Part shown: one piece after another, positions 7,786 through 16,622 of the stretch
Position numbering within the stretch: position 1 is the stretch's first letter
Layout of the letters: each line of letters starts with the position of its first letter
Assembly: GCF_016862115.1 (NCBI RefSeq)
Contig: NZ_BOMI01000067.1
Span: 1-64,000, forward strand
Length of the DNA stretch: 64,000 nt
DNA from: Paractinoplanes deccanensis
GTDB taxonomy: Bacteria > Actinomycetota > Actinomycetes > Mycobacteriales > Micromonosporaceae
Direction of reading: 5' to 3'
Notes under the pieces: model-generated
What the model was told of the DNA's origin: nothing
Database searches by the model: none
Seen by the model: the letters and a program-made list of their open reading frames with translations, nothing else
Program-made: the position numbers and the translations under genes

Positions 7786-9324
7786 TCACGCGTTCTCGTA
7801 TAACTGGTGTCGCACGCCCGTCACCTCGTCGAGGACGCCCTCGCAGTCCGGCGGCGGCCCGTCGGCCCGCCACGCCACCTGCTGGTCGGGGCGGATCAGC
7901 ACCAGCCGGCCCGACCAGGCCGCGGGCATCGGCGCGCCCGCCATCGGCAGGTGCCGGATGGGCACGCCGCGGGCCCGCGCCGCCGTGACCAGCGGCCAGC
8001 CGCCCTGGTCGTCGGTGAGGTCCACCAGGGTGAGCTGCGGGCCGAGCCGGTCGAAGAACTGGTCGCCGCCGGCGAGCCGGAACGCGGGCGGGCGGAAGCC
8101 GGGCGTGCCCGCCATCCCGGCCGGCCCGGTGCCGGCCGGGTCGAGCTGGGGCGCCTCCTGCCGCAGGATGTCCACCAGGGTCTCCCGGGCCGCGCCGGCC
8201 GCCACCAGCCGCTGGAACCGGCTGCGGGTCTGCCCGGCCCGGCGGGCCAGTTCCCGGTCGAGCCGGGCCTGCCGGCGGCGTTCGGTCTCGTATGCGGCCA
8301 GCAGGTGTTCACCGGCCCAGCCGTGCACGGCCGCGGCGAGCCGCCAGCCCAGGTCGACGGCGTCGCCGATGCAGGTGTCCACGTCGTTGCCGGGCGGTTC
8401 GGCCAGGTGGGCGGCCTGGCCGGCGAGGTGCACGCGGCCCCGGCGGTAGGCGCGGGCGATCGAGGGCGCGCCGGCCCGCTGCGTGACGGCGTGGATCTGG
8501 GGCGGGTCGCCGTCGAGCCCGAGGCGCCGCGCGAGCAGGCCGGCCGGGTCGGCGACGGCCTGCTCGTCGTCCTCGCCCAGCGGCAGGTGCGCCACGCACA
8601 GGTCGCCGTCGTGTCCGGTGAGCACGGTGCTTCCGCCGGTGATCACCGCGGACGGGTTGGCCCAGCGGCCGGCCGTGGCGCCCCCGCGGAACGCCACGGT
8701 GAGGTGCGAGGCGGACGGGCCGAGCTTCTCCATGGTCAGGCCGGCGCAGCGGCGTACCGTGCTGTCGGCCCCGTCGCATCCGGCCAAGTAGGCGGCCTCG
8801 ACCACGTGCCGCCGGCCCGCCCCCGCGTCGATCACCGTGGCGGCCACGCCGTCCGCCTCCGGCCGCAGGTCGGTGAGGGTCCAGCGGCAGCGCAGGTCGA
8901 TCAGTGGGTGGTCGCGCAGCGCCCGGTGCAGCCGCTCGGCGAGCCCGGTGCACGAGATCAGCAGGTAGGGCTCGATCGGTGCGGTGCCGTCGGCGGTCGC
9001 CGCGTACGCCCCGCGCAGCTCGGTGACCGAGGGCAGCCGCCACACCAGCACGGGCGGCTGGTCGACGCCGCGTGCCCAGACGACGTCGACCGGGCTGTCC
9101 GGGTCGACACCGGCCGATCGCAGACCGGCGGCGAGCCCGAGGCGTCGCAGCAGCTCCATGTTGCGCCCGTTGATCAGCAGCGGGTCGGCGAACCGGGGTG
9201 GCACGCCGGCGCGTTCCACGACCATGCTGGGCACCCCGTGGTGGGCGAGCTCCAGCGCGGTGAGCGAGCCGGTGACCCCGGCTCCGGCCACGAGCACCGG
9301 CGTCCGGAACGCGGCTGTCGGCAT
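7786..9324 (-). CDS. FAD-dependent aromatic hydroxylase-like monooxygenase
   Basis: 512 residues, PheA/TfdB/UbiH-type flavoprotein hydroxylase. Near the N-terminus GAGVTGS binds the FAD ADP part; AGCDGADSTVRR is the DG motif; the usual GDAAH ribityl motif is changed to GQAAH (HLAGQAAHLAEPPG), followed by the expected GDAVDLGWRLA helix. A thioredoxin-fold-like C-terminal domain fits the length. ATG 9324 is preferred over ATG 9330 because AAGGGG touches the first ATG but is 6 bases from the second. It lies between a LuxR regulator and a TetR-like gene next to the aminohydroxybenzoate operon, so tailoring of that aromatic product is plausible. Confidence 0.85.
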   Translation of the reverse strand: MPTAAFRTPVLVAGAGVTGSLTALELAHHGVPSMVVERAGVPPRFADPLLINGRNMELLRRLGLAAGLRSAGVDPDSPVDVVWARGVDQPPVLVWRLPSVTELRGAYAATADGTAPIEPYLLISCTGLAERLHRALRDHPLIDLRCRWTLTDLRPEADGVAATVIDAGAGRRHVVEAAYLAGCDGADSTVRRCAGLTMEKLGPSASHLTVAFRGGATAGRWANPSAVITGGSTVLTGHDGDLCVAHLPLGEDDEQAVADPAGLLARRLGLDGDPPQIHAVTQRAGAPSIARAYRRGRVHLAGQAAHLAEPPGNDVDTCIGDAVDLGWRLAAAVHGWAGEHLLAAYETERRRQARLDRELARRAGQTRSRFQRLVAAGAARETLVDILRQEAPQLDPAGTGPAGMAGTPGFRPPAFRLAGGDQFFDRLGPQLTLVDLTDDQGGWPLVTAARARGVPIRHLPMAGAPMPAAWSGRLVLIRPDQQVAWRADGPPPDCEGVLDEVTGVRHQLYENA

Positions 9325-9413
9325 CGGCATCCCCTTGGCGGTGGGGAGGTGGGCGGATTACCCCGCCATCCTCGGCCGCCGCGGCGCCGGTGCGCATCAC
9401 GCGTTCACGTGGT

Positions 9414-12242
9414 TCACCCTGCGCACTCGCGGGCCACGACGGCGGCGAGCTCCGCCCGGCGCCGGATGCTCAGCTTGCCGAAGATGTTGCGCAGGTGCGC
9501 GTCCACAGTGTGCTTCGAGATGTAGAGGGCCTCGGCGATCTGGATGTTCGTGCGGCCCTTGCCCACCTCGAGCGCCACCTTGCGCTCGGCGGGGGTGAGC
9601 TGCGGCAGGCACGTCTCGGCCGCGGCGGCGGGCTCGGGCGGCACGGCCACCCATCCGCCGAGCACGTCCTCGATGCGGCCGCGAGCGCGGTGGGCGCCGC
9701 AGTCGGTGACGATGGTCAGCGCTTCCTCGCACCACGAGCGCACGGCACGGTCGTCGCGTGATCCCCGGCCGAGCATCGCCGCGTCCTCCAGCGCCGCGGC
9801 CAGCGGCAGCGGCCGTCCGACCGCCCGGAACAGGTCGGCGGCCTGTTGCAGCCTGTCCAGATCCTTGTCCTGTACGCCGCGCGCGTGCGCGGCGGCGCCG
9901 GCGGCGGACCGGGAGCCGGGGTTGCGTGCGGCCAGCAGCTCGGCCGCGCGCACGGCGGCCGACGCCTCCTCGGGCCGGCCGGCGTCGCGGGCGATGCGCA
10001 CCAGCTCGGCCGCGGACGCCGGGTCGCCCGCGAGCAGCGCCGGCCGCTCGGGCAGCGCCGGGTAGAAGTCGCGCAGCAGCGAGAACGCGGCCGACGGCGC
10101 GCCTTCGGCGTCCAGCAGCAGGGCCTCGGCCCACAGCACGTCCTCGGGCACCGCCGTCACGCCGCCCGCGGCCAGCCGGCGTACGTGATCGAGATGGTCC
10201 CGGGCGGCCGCCAGGTCGCCGCGCAGCACGGCGACGCGCAGCAGCATGCCCAGCAGCGGCATGGCCAGCGCGTGCGCGTTGTGCCGCTCGGCCACGGTGA
10301 GCCCGGAGTCCGCCTCGACCGCGGCCTCCTCGAGCCGTCCTCTGGCGTACAGCAGGGAGGTCTGGAAGTAGTGCCACAGCGGCTCGGCCCAGGAGGATCC
10401 GTAGCGGTCGGACTCGCGGCGGCCGGCGCGGATGACCTGTTCGGCCTCGTCGAAGTGGTCGAGGACGGTCAGCGCGCCGCCCAGCCAGATGCGCGGGTGC
10501 CGTTGCGCCGCGTCGCCGCCCTCCCGATCGGCCAGCGCGGTCGCCGCACGCGCGTGCTCCAGCGAGTTGGCCAGCCGTCCTTCGGCGTACGCGACGAGGC
10601 TGCGGCCCGCCGTGCCGAAGACGGCGGCGCCGTACTCGCCGCCCTGCCGGCCGAGCTCGTCGGCGCGCGCGCCCGACTCGTCCGCCTCGGCGAGCCGGCC
10701 CAGATAGCAGAGCGCGTGCGCTCGTACCGCGTGAAGCCTCGCCTCCACGGCGAGCGGGAGGCCCTCGTGGCGCAGGGCCTCGCCGGAATAGCGGACCGTC
10801 ATCTCGTTGAGGCCGCTGTGCTTGCACGCCTCGGCCAGGCCCAGCAGCAGCAGCGCCTCGGTCTGCGGGTCGAGGCCCGCCTCCAGCGCCTGACCGCCCA
10901 GCTCACGGGCCTCCTCCAGGCGTGCGGCGGCGGCGAGCAGGCCCACCGTGTCGGCGATCAGCGCCGGCCGGCCCGGGTCCGCGGGATCGGCCGCCGCCAG
11001 CGCGCGCAGCATCAGGTCGGCCGCCGCGCCGGGGGCCACCCGGGCGATCTCGCGGGCCATCGAGCGCACCATGCGGACCGCGTCGCCGGCTCCCGTGCGG
11101 CCGCTCTTGAGCTGGTGCTCGGCGACCTCCAGGGCGGGCCGGTCCGCGTCGCGGCTGATCGCGGCGACCTGGCGGTGCAGCTGCTCGCGCATGGCCCGGG
11201 GCAGGGTGTTGTAGACGGCCTGGCGCACCAGGTCGTGCGCGAACGCGAGCCCGCCCCCCGCGTCCTCCACCAGGAAGTCGGCCATCGCCTCGCGCACGAG
11301 CGGGTAGAGGTCGGCGGGCGGGTGGGCGGTCAGCCGGCCGGCCTCGTCGAACGTGAACGGGCGGCCGAACACCGCCACCGAGCGCAGCAGCCAGGCGGCC
11401 GGCTCGGACAGCGTGTCGAGGACCTCGCGGACCGAGTCGACGAAGCTGGACGGCAGGTCGTCGCCGACCACCGAGCCGATGCCGTCGGCGACCACGAGCT
11501 GGTGTGTCGCGACCAGGGCCTTGATCAGCTGCTCGGTGCGCAGCGGGTTGCCCAGGCAGGAGGCGGCCAGCGCCACCACGGTGTTGTCCACATCGGCGCC
11601 GACCACGTCCGCGCTGAGCTGGGCGATGGCGCTGTCGTCGAGCACGCCGAGGCGCAGCGGCGAGACGCCCTCGCGCTGGAGCCACTGCATCAGCTGGTGG
11701 CCCGGCGTCTCGCGGTCGTCGCCGGCCGGCGGCCGGTGGGCGAAGAGCCAGCGCACGGGGGAGGACGCGAGGGCGGGGATCAGCTCGCGCACGGCGAGCG
11801 CGCTGAGCTCGTCCATCCACTGCGCGTCGTCGATGACGATCAGCAGCGGCCGCTCGCGGGCCGCCTCCTCGAGCGACGCCCGCAGCCGTTGCAGCGCCCC
11901 GAACGGGTCGGCCCGTTCCGGCGCCCGCTCGGCGAGCCAGGCGAAGGCCGGCGTCGCGGGGGAGCAGTCGCGCAGCGCGCCGGCGAGGGTGACCAGCGGC
12001 GCGGCCTGGTCGAGCCGGAACGCCTCGCGGGTCGCGACCGCGACGCCCTTGCCGGTGGCGAGCCGGATCGCGACGTGCAGCAGCGCCGACTTGCCGATGC
12101 CGGGCGCGCCGGTGATCGCGTGGCAGCCGCCGGCACCGGCCGCCGTGTCGTCCAGGACCCGGGTCAGGAACGCGACCTCGGCGTCCCGGCCGACCAGCCG
12201 CCGGCTCACGTCGGGGGTCCCCCGGCCGGCACGGCCGGTCAT
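9414..12242 (-). CDS. Large ATP-binding LuxR (LAL/MalT-like) transcriptional regulator
   Basis: 942 residues. N-terminal AAA/NACHT-like ATPase with Walker A GAPGIGKSALL and Walker B LLIVIDDAQW; a long helical TPR-like middle; and a C-terminal LuxR HTH (LTPAERKVALEVGKGRTN then ISKHTVDAHLRNIFGKL). LAL proteins are typical pathway-specific activators of antibiotic clusters. ATG 12242 is chosen over the 12311 start because TGAGGAT lies upstream. A direct repeat TATGAGG occurs just before it. It is transcribed divergently from the aminohydroxybenzoate operon across a 222-base gap, the usual place for a cluster activator. Confidence 0.9.
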   Translation of the reverse strand: MTGRAGRGTPDVSRRLVGRDAEVAFLTRVLDDTAAGAGGCHAITGAPGIGKSALLHVAIRLATGKGVAVATREAFRLDQAAPLVTLAGALRDCSPATPAFAWLAERAPERADPFGALQRLRASLEEAARERPLLIVIDDAQWMDELSALAVRELIPALASSPVRWLFAHRPPAGDDRETPGHQLMQWLQREGVSPLRLGVLDDSAIAQLSADVVGADVDNTVVALAASCLGNPLRTEQLIKALVATHQLVVADGIGSVVGDDLPSSFVDSVREVLDTLSEPAAWLLRSVAVFGRPFTFDEAGRLTAHPPADLYPLVREAMADFLVEDAGGGLAFAHDLVRQAVYNTLPRAMREQLHRQVAAISRDADRPALEVAEHQLKSGRTGAGDAVRMVRSMAREIARVAPGAAADLMLRALAAADPADPGRPALIADTVGLLAAAARLEEARELGGQALEAGLDPQTEALLLLGLAEACKHSGLNEMTVRYSGEALRHEGLPLAVEARLHAVRAHALCYLGRLAEADESGARADELGRQGGEYGAAVFGTAGRSLVAYAEGRLANSLEHARAATALADREGGDAAQRHPRIWLGGALTVLDHFDEAEQVIRAGRRESDRYGSSWAEPLWHYFQTSLLYARGRLEEAAVEADSGLTVAERHNAHALAMPLLGMLLRVAVLRGDLAAARDHLDHVRRLAAGGVTAVPEDVLWAEALLLDAEGAPSAAFSLLRDFYPALPERPALLAGDPASAAELVRIARDAGRPEEASAAVRAAELLAARNPGSRSAAGAAAHARGVQDKDLDRLQQAADLFRAVGRPLPLAAALEDAAMLGRGSRDDRAVRSWCEEALTIVTDCGAHRARGRIEDVLGGWVAVPPEPAAAAETCLPQLTPAERKVALEVGKGRTNIQIAEALYISKHTVDAHLRNIFGKLSIRRRAELAAVVARECAG

Positions 12243-12420
12243 CGCCAGATCCTCATATCGCCTCATACGTATCACGAAGCCGGGCCGGGCGCATCGGGCA
12301 CTTCCGGGCAACTACTCATCCGAACAGGTCAATGGCTCCCTTCCGGGGCGAGCTGCGTTTTCGCGCGTTCACCGAGGTCGCCACCCGGACGAGCAGGATC
12401 CCGGCGCGTCGCACCGCCGA

Positions 12421-12457
12421 TAGCTTTTCGCCGTCATGAAAGACCCGAACAGGGGGG
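12421..12457 (+). promoter_or_regulatory. Likely -10 and ribosome site of the aminohydroxybenzoate operon
   Basis: TAGCTT (12421-12426) has the TANNNT form of an actinobacterial -10. A strong purine ribosome site AGGGGGG (12451-12457) stands 7 bases before ATG 12465. No good TTGACA-like -35 is visible, as expected of an activator-dependent promoter. Confidence 0.5.
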
Positions 12458-12464
12458 TTCCGCG

Positions 12465-13256
12465 ATGTACGGAAACGAGTCCTTCGGGCGGCGCCTGAGG
12501 CTGGCGCACCTCGGCCGCCGGGACGGCTCCGGCCTGCTGCTGGTGCCGCTCGACCACGCGGTGGGCGCCGGCCCGCTGCGCGCCGACGGCGACCTGGACA
12601 CCTTGGTGGCGCGGCTCGCCGAGCACGGCGCCGACGGGGTGGTGGTCCACAAGGGCGCGGCGCGCCGGATCCGCCCGGCCCGGTTCCGCGACCTGTCGCT
12701 CGTGGTGCAGCTCAACGCGAGCACGGCCATGGCGGCCGACCCGGACGCGAAGTATCCGGTGGCCACGGTCGAGGAGGCGCTGCGCCTCGGCGCGGACGCG
12801 GTGAGCGTGCACGTCAACGCCGCCTCCCGCACCGAGGCGGCGCAGATCGCCCACCTGGCCGCCGTGGCCGAGGAGTGCGAACGCTGGTCGGTGCCGCTGC
12901 TGGCGATGATGTACGTGCGCGGCCCGGCCGTGCGCGACGGCAGGGCGCCGGAGCTCGTGGCCCACGCCGTCGCGGTCGCCGCCGAGATGGGCGCCGACCT
13001 GGTCAAGACCGCCCTGCCCGACGATCCCGCCGCGACGGCCCGGATCGTCGCGGGCGCGCCGGTGCCCGTGCTGGCCGCCGGTGGCCCGCCCGAGCCCGGC
13101 GCCGACGCCGTGCTCGGCCGGATGGCCGCCGCCATGCGCGCCGGCGCCGCCGGGGTCGCGGTGGGCCGCCTCGTCTTCACCGCCGCCGACCCGGGCGCGA
13201 TGCTGCGCCGCCTGGCCGCCGTGGTGCACGACCGCACGCCGGCGGTGATCCGATGA
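12465..13256 (+). CDS. griI: 2-amino-4,5-dihydroxy-6-oxo-7-phosphoheptanoate synthase (GriI-like aldolase)
   Basis: 263-residue DhnA/class I fructose-bisphosphate-aldolase-type TIM barrel. LLVPLDHAVGAGP is the family's N-terminal substrate region and GADLVKTALP carries the Schiff-base lysine. The GriI branch joins aspartate semialdehyde and dihydroxyacetone phosphate, the first step to 3-amino-4-hydroxybenzoate (3,4-AHBA); the alternative is the ADH synthase of archaeal aromatic biosynthesis. The next gene, a DHQ synthase II homologue coupled through ATGA, matches both routes, but a secondary-metabolite ligase and hydroxylase follow, which favours 3,4-AHBA. First gene of a four-gene operon. 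Confidence 0.88.
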   Translation: MYGNESFGRRLRLAHLGRRDGSGLLLVPLDHAVGAGPLRADGDLDTLVARLAEHGADGVVVHKGAARRIRPARFRDLSLVVQLNASTAMAADPDAKYPVATVEEALRLGADAVSVHVNAASRTEAAQIAHLAAVAEECERWSVPLLAMMYVRGPAVRDGRAPELVAHAVAVAAEMGADLVKTALPDDPAATARIVAGAPVPVLAAGGPPEPGADAVLGRMAAAMRAGAAGVAVGRLVFTAADPGAMLRRLAAVVHDRTPAVIR

Positions 13257-14380
13257 GCCGGGCCGATCAAGCGCGCGAATGCTGGCTCGACCTGCGGGAG
13301 GCCGGCCCCTGGCGTGCCGGCGTCGCCGAGGAGGCCGTGCACCTGCGGTTCGAGGCGATCGTCTCGGACGACCCGGCCGAGCTGGCCACGCTGCCGCCGA
13401 CGGTCTGCCGGGTGCTGGCCCCCGCCGATCTCCCGGGCGGCCTGCCGGCCGACTTCGGGGCCGCCGACCTGGTGCTGGTCGACCCGGTGCGGGACGGCGA
13501 CCCGCGCGAGCTCGCCGAGCGGCATCCGGGCGTGCGCTTCGGCAGCCGGGTGGACGTCACCGACGCCGAGAGCCTCGACGTGGCCTGCGAGCGGGTGCGC
13601 CGCGACGAGATCACGGTGCTGCGCTTCCACGACCCCACGCACATCCCGCTGGAGATCGTGCTGGCGGCCGCCGACGGCTCGCTCGGGCGCATCATCACCG
13701 AGGTCGGCGGCGTCGACGAGGCGTCCGTGCATCTCACCGTGCTCGAGCGCGGGCCGGACGGTGTGCTGCTGCGGCCGGGCGGGCCGGGGGAGGCCACGAA
13801 GCTGAGCGAGGTGGTGCGGCGCAGCTCACCCGCGATCGACCTGGTCACGCTGACCGTCACCGGGGTGCGGCACTGCGGCTCGGGCGAGCGCGCCTGCGTG
13901 GACACGTGCTCGCACCTCAACCCGGACGAGGGCATCCTGGTCGGGTCGCGCTCGCGGGGGCTGCTGCTCTGCGTCAGCGAGACCCACCCGCTGCCGTACA
14001 TGCCGATGCGGCCGTTCCGCGTCAACGCCGGGGCGATCATGTCGTACACGCTGGCCGACCACGAACGGACGCGGTACCTGTGCGAGCTGAAGGCGGGCTC
14101 GACCGTCCTCGCCGTCCGGGCCGACGGCCGCACCCGGCCGGTGACCGTGGGCCGCGTGAAGATCGAGACGCGGCCGCTGCTCGCCGTCGACGCGGTCGCA
14201 CCCACCGGCGAGGAGCTCAACCTGATCGTGCAGGACGACTGGCACGTCCGCGTGCTCGGCCCCGGCGGCAAGGTGCTCAACTCGACCGAGCTCAAGCCGG
14301 GCGACGAGGTGCTCGGCTACCTGCCCGGGCGCGAACGCCACGTCGGTTACCCGATCGACGAGCTGTGCCATGAGCTCTGA
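13253..14380 (+). CDS. griH: 3-amino-4-hydroxybenzoate synthase (GriH-like, DHQ synthase II family)
   Basis: 375 residues, aligned along its length with the DHQ synthase II / GriH family. The usual C-terminal signatures are present: HCGSGERACVDTCSHL, GILVGSRSRGLLLCVSE, RPFRVNAGAIMSY and GRVKIETRPLL. GriH turns the C7 amino sugar phosphate made by GriI into 3-amino-4-hydroxybenzoic acid, with Mn2+ and without NAD in the studied enzyme. The start ATG overlaps the griI stop (ATGA), so translation is coupled. Its own 3' end overlaps the ligase gene by 11 bases. Whether it ends at 3,4-AHBA rather than dehydroquinate is inferred from the context. Confidence 0.88.
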   Translation: MSRADQARECWLDLREAGPWRAGVAEEAVHLRFEAIVSDDPAELATLPPTVCRVLAPADLPGGLPADFGAADLVLVDPVRDGDPRELAERHPGVRFGSRVDVTDAESLDVACERVRRDEITVLRFHDPTHIPLEIVLAAADGSLGRIITEVGGVDEASVHLTVLERGPDGVLLRPGGPGEATKLSEVVRRSSPAIDLVTLTVTGVRHCGSGERACVDTCSHLNPDEGILVGSRSRGLLLCVSETHPLPYMPMRPFRVNAGAIMSYTLADHERTRYLCELKAGSTVLAVRADGRTRPVTVGRVKIETRPLLAVDAVAPTGEELNLIVQDDWHVRVLGPGGKVLNSTELKPGDEVLGYLPGRERHVGYPIDELCHEL

Positions 14381-15602
14381 CCTGTTCACCGGTCTCGCGA
14401 AGGCCCAGGACGCGCTGCTGCCCGCCACCCTGGCGGCGGCAGCGGCCTCCCGGTTCTACCGCTCACGGCGCGACGGGGTGCCGGCGAGCCGCGAGGAACT
14501 GGCCGGCTACCCGCTGACGACCAAGGCGGACCTGCGCGACGCGTACCCCTTCGGCATGCTCGCCGTGGACCGCCGGCGGCTCGCCACCTACCACGAGTCG
14601 AGCGGCACGACCGGCACGCCGACGGCCTCCTATTACACGGCCGCGGACTGGGCCGACCTCGTCGAGCGCTACTCCCGGGTGCGGGTCGGGATCAACCCCG
14701 AGGACACCTTCCTGGTACGCACCCCGTACGCGCTCATGCTCACCGGCCACGTCGCGCACGCGGCGGCGCTGGCCCGCGGGGCGACCGTGGTGCCGGCCGA
14801 CAACCGGTCGCTCGCCACCCCGTACGCCAAAGTGGTCCGTCTGATGCACGACCTGGACGTGACGCTGACCTGGTCGCTGCCGACCGACACCCTGCTGTGG
14901 GCGGCGGCGGCCGAGCGGGCCGGCCTGCGACCCGGGCACGACTTCCCGGCCCTGCGCGCGCTGCTGGTGGCGGGCGAGCCGCTGGGGCAGGCCCGGCGCG
15001 ACCGGATCGCGGAGATCTGGCGGGCGCCGGTCGTGCAGGAGTACGGCTCCAGCGAGACGGGCGGGCTCGCCGGCGAATGCCCGCACGGCACGCTGCACCT
15101 CTGGGCGGATCGGGCGATCTTCGAGGTGTACGACCCGGCGACCGGCCGCACCGCGGAGGAGGGCGCCGGCGAGCTCGTCGTGACGCCGCTGGCCCGCGAG
15201 GCGATGCCGCTGCTGCGCTATCACATCGGCGACCGGGTCGAGGTGTCCTACCGGGACTGTCCCTGCGGCTGGGAGCTGCCGGCCGTGCGGGTGCTCGGGC
15301 GGTCCGGCTCCGCGCACGCCGAGCTGGAGGACGCCGTGTTCCGGCTGCCCGCGGAGTACGGCGTGATGTTCTGGCGGGCCCGGCTGCTGCCGGCGCGCGT
15401 CCACCTCCAGATCGAGGTCGCCGAGCGCTTCCGGCACGCGGCGACGCGCGAGCTGACGGCGGCGACCGGCGCGTACGTCGACGCGGTGCCGCCGGGCACG
15501 CTCGTCTCCCCGAGCGCGCTCACCGCCACCGGCGAGATCATGAAGCCGCGCAGCCTGTTCACGGCGGACGAGAACTGGGACCGGGCCCTGCGGTACTACT
15601 GA
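14370..15602 (+). CDS. PaaK-like AMP-forming ligase/adenylating enzyme
   Basis: 410-residue member of the phenylacetate-CoA ligase branch of the ANL superfamily. SSGTTGTPT (about 75-83) is the phosphate loop, YGSSETGG (about 228-235) the A5 region, YHIGD (about 286) the A7 aspartate region, and ATGEIMKPRSLF near the C-terminus carries the usual catalytic lysine. It lacks the extra N-terminal part of acyl-CoA synthetases, as PaaK types do. It probably activates the amino-hydroxybenzoate as AMP ester or CoA thioester. No carrier protein, PKS or NRPS is nearby, so the acceptor is unknown. A role in amide formation or diazotisation, as for related ligases in other 3,4-AHBA pathways, is possible. 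Confidence 0.87.
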   Translation: MSSDLFTGLAKAQDALLPATLAAAAASRFYRSRRDGVPASREELAGYPLTTKADLRDAYPFGMLAVDRRRLATYHESSGTTGTPTASYYTAADWADLVERYSRVRVGINPEDTFLVRTPYALMLTGHVAHAAALARGATVVPADNRSLATPYAKVVRLMHDLDVTLTWSLPTDTLLWAAAAERAGLRPGHDFPALRALLVAGEPLGQARRDRIAEIWRAPVVQEYGSSETGGLAGECPHGTLHLWADRAIFEVYDPATGRTAEEGAGELVVTPLAREAMPLLRYHIGDRVEVSYRDCPCGWELPAVRVLGRSGSAHAELEDAVFRLPAEYGVMFWRARLLPARVHLQIEVAERFRHAATRELTAATGAYVDAVPPGTLVSPSALTATGEIMKPRSLFTADENWDRALRYY

Positions 15603-15614
15603 AAGGCGGCGACC

Positions 15615-16622
15615 GTGCGCCGGATCGCGATCGTCGGTGCCGGGGTGGGCGGCCGCACGGCCGCCCTCGCCCTCGGCCGGCAGGGCCTTTCCTGCGAGGT
15701 GTACGAACGGCAGGCGTCGCTTCCGTTCGAGGGGTACGGGATCCAGATCTCCCCGAACGCGGCGGCGGCGCTGCACGAGCTGGCCGGCGAGCGGGTGTTC
15801 GCGTCGGCGGCCCGGCCGGCGGTCCGCGAGATCCGGCGGTGGCGGGACGACTCGGTGATCACCCGAGCCGATCTGGGGCGGTACCGGGCTCCGTACTACA
15901 CGATGCGGCGGGGCGCGCTGATCGCGGCGTTGCGCGCTCCGTCCGTACACGTTGGCCGTCGTGTCTCCGCGGTCTCGCCGGAGGGCCTGCTCTTCGCGGA
16001 CGGCTCGTCCACCCGGGCCGACGTGGTGATCGGTGCGGACGGGCTGAGCTCGGTGGTCCGGGAGTTCGTCGGCGCGGCGCCGCTACGGGACAGCGGGTAC
16101 GTGGCCTACCGCGCGGTGGTGCCCGACGTGGGCCTCGACCGGGTGGTGGTGTGGCTGGGCCCCGGAGCGCACTGCGTGGCGTACCCCGTCGATCGGTCCT
16201 GCCGCGACGTCAACGTGGTCCTGGTGACCCGGCACCTCTCGTTCGGCGGCTGGCACCCGTCCGTGCTGCGGCTCGTCGAGCGGATGGGGCCGCTGACACC
16301 GCACAGGCTGCGCGACCGGCCACCGCTGCCGTCCTGGCATCACGGGCGGGTGGTGCTCATCGGGGACGCCGCGCATCCGATGCTGCCGTTCGCCGCGCAG
16401 GGTGCCGCGCAAGCTGTGGAGGACGCTGTGGCGCTCGCTCGATGCTCCGGGTCCTTCGACGCTTTCGAAGCGTCGCGCCGCTCGCGGGTCACGCGGGTCG
16501 TCGACCTGTCCCGGGCCGGGCTGCGCACCTACCACCTCCCGGACGGGGAGGAGCAGCGGCAGCGGGACAGCGCCCTGGCTTCGTCGCCGCCGGGCGCCAT
16601 GGACTGGCTCTACGCCGTTTGA
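15615..16622 (+). CDS. Salicylate-hydroxylase-like FAD monooxygenase
   Basis: 335-residue group A flavin monooxygenase. GAGVGG near residue 8 is the Rossmann motif, VVIGADGLSSVVR the DG motif, and GDAAHPMLPFAAQGAAQAVEDA the canonical GD motif and following helix (all intact, unlike the other monooxygenase at 7786-9324). Start GTG 15615 has AAAGG 8 bases upstream and follows the ligase by 12 bases. In other 3,4-AHBA pathways such enzymes add a ring hydroxyl (for example to 3-amino-2,4-dihydroxybenzoate); the same role is inferred here. The 3' end overlaps that of the convergent LuxR gene by 13 bases. Confidence 0.87.
   Translation: MRRIAIVGAGVGGRTAALALGRQGLSCEVYERQASLPFEGYGIQISPNAAAALHELAGERVFASAARPAVREIRRWRDDSVITRADLGRYRAPYYTMRRGALIAALRAPSVHVGRRVSAVSPEGLLFADGSSTRADVVIGADGLSSVVREFVGAAPLRDSGYVAYRAVVPDVGLDRVVVWLGPGAHCVAYPVDRSCRDVNVVLVTRHLSFGGWHPSVLRLVERMGPLTPHRLRDRPPLPSWHHGRVVLIGDAAHPMLPFAAQGAAQAVEDAVALARCSGSFDAFEASRRSRVTRVVDLSRAGLRTYHLPDGEEQRQRDSALASSPPGAMDWLYAV

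Noticed and set aside
9846..13256. A 1,136-aa plus-strand open frame
   Set aside because: Only its last 263 codons (the GriI-like gene) are real; the rest is antisense to the LAL regulator.
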